A stretch of 64,000 nucleotides of DNA, from the NCBI GenBank assembly GCA_963716525.1, contig OY970315.1:4278001-4342000 (forward strand), written 5' to 3'. The position numbers and the translations under genes were made by a program. This stretch comes from JBBREP01 sp963716525 (lineage in GTDB: Bacteria > Actinomycetota > Acidimicrobiia > IMCC26256 > PALSA-610). Positions 62,758-64,000 of the stretch are shown in pieces. Numbering within the stretch: position 1 is the stretch's first letter; each line of letters opens with the position of its first letter. The notes beneath the pieces are model-generated. The model was not told the DNA's origin and did no database searches. It saw only the letters and a program-made list of their open reading frames with translations.

Positions 62758-64000
62758 TTAGAGCTGGGCGAGGAGGGCGGCGCGGTCGGGCGGGCCCGGC
62801 ACCGGTTCGACCGGGTGGTTCCCGCGGTTCTGGTAGGAGGCGAGCGCCGCCATGATCACCTCGTTGTCCTGGACGAGGGCGTCGGGGGTGGACAGCAGGT
62901 TGAACCAGCGCAGGAAGGCGCGGAACACGACCGGCGACGTGCGGATGGCCGGCAGCAGGCCTTCGCGGAACAGCTCGCGGGCCCAGGCCTTGGGATCGAC
63001 GAACCGCTCGCCCTCACCCTCGGCCTCGCCAGCCCCGGCGGGAGCGCCGGCGTGCGGCCGCGCGGCGCCGTCGTGCAACTCCTGCGCCTCGCGGTCCTGC
63101 TGCACCGCGGCGCGATACCAGGGGTCGAGCTCGCGCCGGGTGAAGCCGTCGAGCGCGAGCGCGAGCGCGTCGGGATCGCCTCCGGTCTCGGCGACGGCGT
63201 CGGCCAGACCAAAGGCGTGCACCACCGCAAGCGAGCAGCCGCGGCCGTACAGCGGGTTCGTGCAGATCGCCGCGTCACCCACCGCGACGAATCCCGTGAC
63301 AACGGGTGCACCCCCGACCACGGACATGCGCCGCCGGTTCCTGAGGCCGGCCATCAGCTCCACCCCGGTAATGGGCTCGCTGCGGCCGTCGCGCCAGGGC
63401 CGCGCGGCAGGGAGCGTGGCGACCGCGCGCTCGAACATGTCGGGATCGGCGAGCCGGGCGCGCAGCTCGCGGTCGTCGGCGGCGACGGCCAGCGTGATCG
63501 AGAACGCGCGGTTGTCGCCGGGGAACACCGCGAACTTGAGATAGCCGAGCTCACCGACGAGCGGGCCCTGTACCTCCGGCGCCTCGGCCCCGGCCGTCAG
63601 CTCGTAGAAGCGCGACAGGTACACGATGCCGCTCTCGAACACGTCCTCGGGCGGCGAGGCGACACCGAGCTCCACGAGCCAGTCGCGCCCCGCCGAACGG
63701 GGGCCGCCGGCATCGACGACGAGGTCGGCGGTGATGATGCCGTCGCCGTCGGGACCGTCGACGCGCACGCCCCGCACGTGCGGTGTGCTGTGGCCGGTGG
63801 ACGGTGCAGCGAGCAGCCCGCTCACCGCCACGCCGTCGCGCAGCTCCACACCCGGCGTCGCCAGCGCGCGACGCCGCAACACCCATTCGAACGTGGTGCG
63901 GCGACAGGCCAGGGCCACGAGTTGCTCGTCGCCGGGACGGGGATCACGGTCGGTGAGGGTGTCGGGCAGGTCGGCGCAGAACGGGATCTCGGTGGCGCCC
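62758..64000 (-). CDS. FAD-dependent oxidoreductase, N-terminus beyond window
   Basis: Flavoprotein related to the geranylgeranyl-reductase/halogenase type of FAD oxidoreductases. Visible: ADLVVDAGGPRSAGRDWLVE and VGDAAICTNPLYGRGCSLAV (the GD segment binding FAD ribityl phosphate), with a helical C-terminus. The frame stays open to the window end, so the N-terminal GxGxxG is outside. An internal GTG-rich start is possible but the protein would lack the dinucleotide motif. The substrate is unknown. Confidence 0.8.
   Translation of the reverse strand, partial: GATEIPFCADLPDTLTDRDPRPGDEQLVALACRRTTFEWVLRRRALATPGVELRDGVAVSGLLAAPSTGHSTPHVRGVRVDGPDGDGIITADLVVDAGGPRSAGRDWLVELGVASPPEDVFESGIVYLSRFYELTAGAEAPEVQGPLVGELGYLKFAVFPGDNRAFSITLAVAADDRELRARLADPDMFERAVATLPAARPWRDGRSEPITGVELMAGLRNRRRMSVVGGAPVVTGFVAVGDAAICTNPLYGRGCSLAVVHAFGLADAVAETGGDPDALALALDGFTRRELDPWYRAAVQQDREAQELHDGAARPHAGAPAGAGEAEGEGERFVDPKAWARELFREGLLPAIRTSPVVFRAFLRWFNLLSTPDALVQDNEVIMAALASYQNRGNHPVEPVPGPPDRAALLAQL

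Overview
High-GC (about 70%) bacterial DNA, dense with genes on both strands. Several traits point to an actinobacterium, most likely an uncultured member of the Acidimicrobiia. These are four LLM-class (F420-type) oxidoreductases plus the F420-biosynthesis enzyme CofC, an HU protein beside a Lys/Ala-rich histone-like protein, an ImuA/ImuB mutasome pair behind an actinobacterial SOS box, many GTG starts, and leader-peptide attenuators close to their promoters. There are two tRNAs. I saw no rRNA, CRISPR array, insertion sequence or prophage.

Layout. 1-13.5 kb: alpha/beta hydrolase (cut by the window edge), LLM oxidoreductase, SOS-controlled imuA-imuB, Nfu-like protein, inositol-phosphatase-family enzyme, rnhB, Rieske protein plus Tat-exported phosphoesterase, gpsA, a plsC-type acyltransferase, and cofC with a PIG-L deacetylase. 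13.5-17.2 kb: Lys-rich histone-like protein, HU, a 16-bp minisatellite, tRNA-Glu, tRNA-Gln, a DUF218 protein and gltX. 17.2-29.9 kb: a two-subunit B12 acyl-CoA mutase with isobutyryl-CoA-mutase-type residues, GNAT, P450, alcohol dehydrogenase, two divergent LLM enzymes around a KstR-like operator, a LigC-type ligase, an ECF sigma unit, an acyl-CoA dehydrogenase and an SDR. 29.9-46.5 kb: branched-chain amino acid and serine synthesis (leuB-ilvE-cimA, leuCD, leuA, serA, aminotransferase), interrupted by YceI, greA, hydantoinase A/B and an orphan winged-helix regulator. 46.5-64 kb: D-Ala-D-Ala carboxypeptidase, DEAD-box helicase, a two-component system, ccdA, RNase D, two adjacent acyl-CoA dehydrogenases, a branched-chain 2-oxoacid dehydrogenase E1 (alpha-beta fusion) with a divergent lipoyl-less E2, and an FAD oxidoreductase running off the end.

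How it fits together. Two leucine-pathway operons each start with a short leader peptide followed, after the same 29-nt spacing, by an intrinsic terminator: a Leu-Leu-Leu-Ile leader before leuA and an Ile-Ile-Val-Ile leader before leuB-ilvE-cimA. On the catabolic side, the 2-oxoacid dehydrogenase, acyl-CoA dehydrogenases and mutase suggest breakdown of branched-chain acyl-CoAs.

Two caveats. About 20 genes, many of them core (greA, serA, leuD, ilvE, rnhB), are split by single-base frameshifts, mostly net +1. I treat these as probable sequence errors and annotate each as one gene. A 44-bp perfect repeat occurs three times, and a 44-45 bp leader containing a mini-ORF and ribosome-binding site occurs twice; both look like dispersed elements of this genome.
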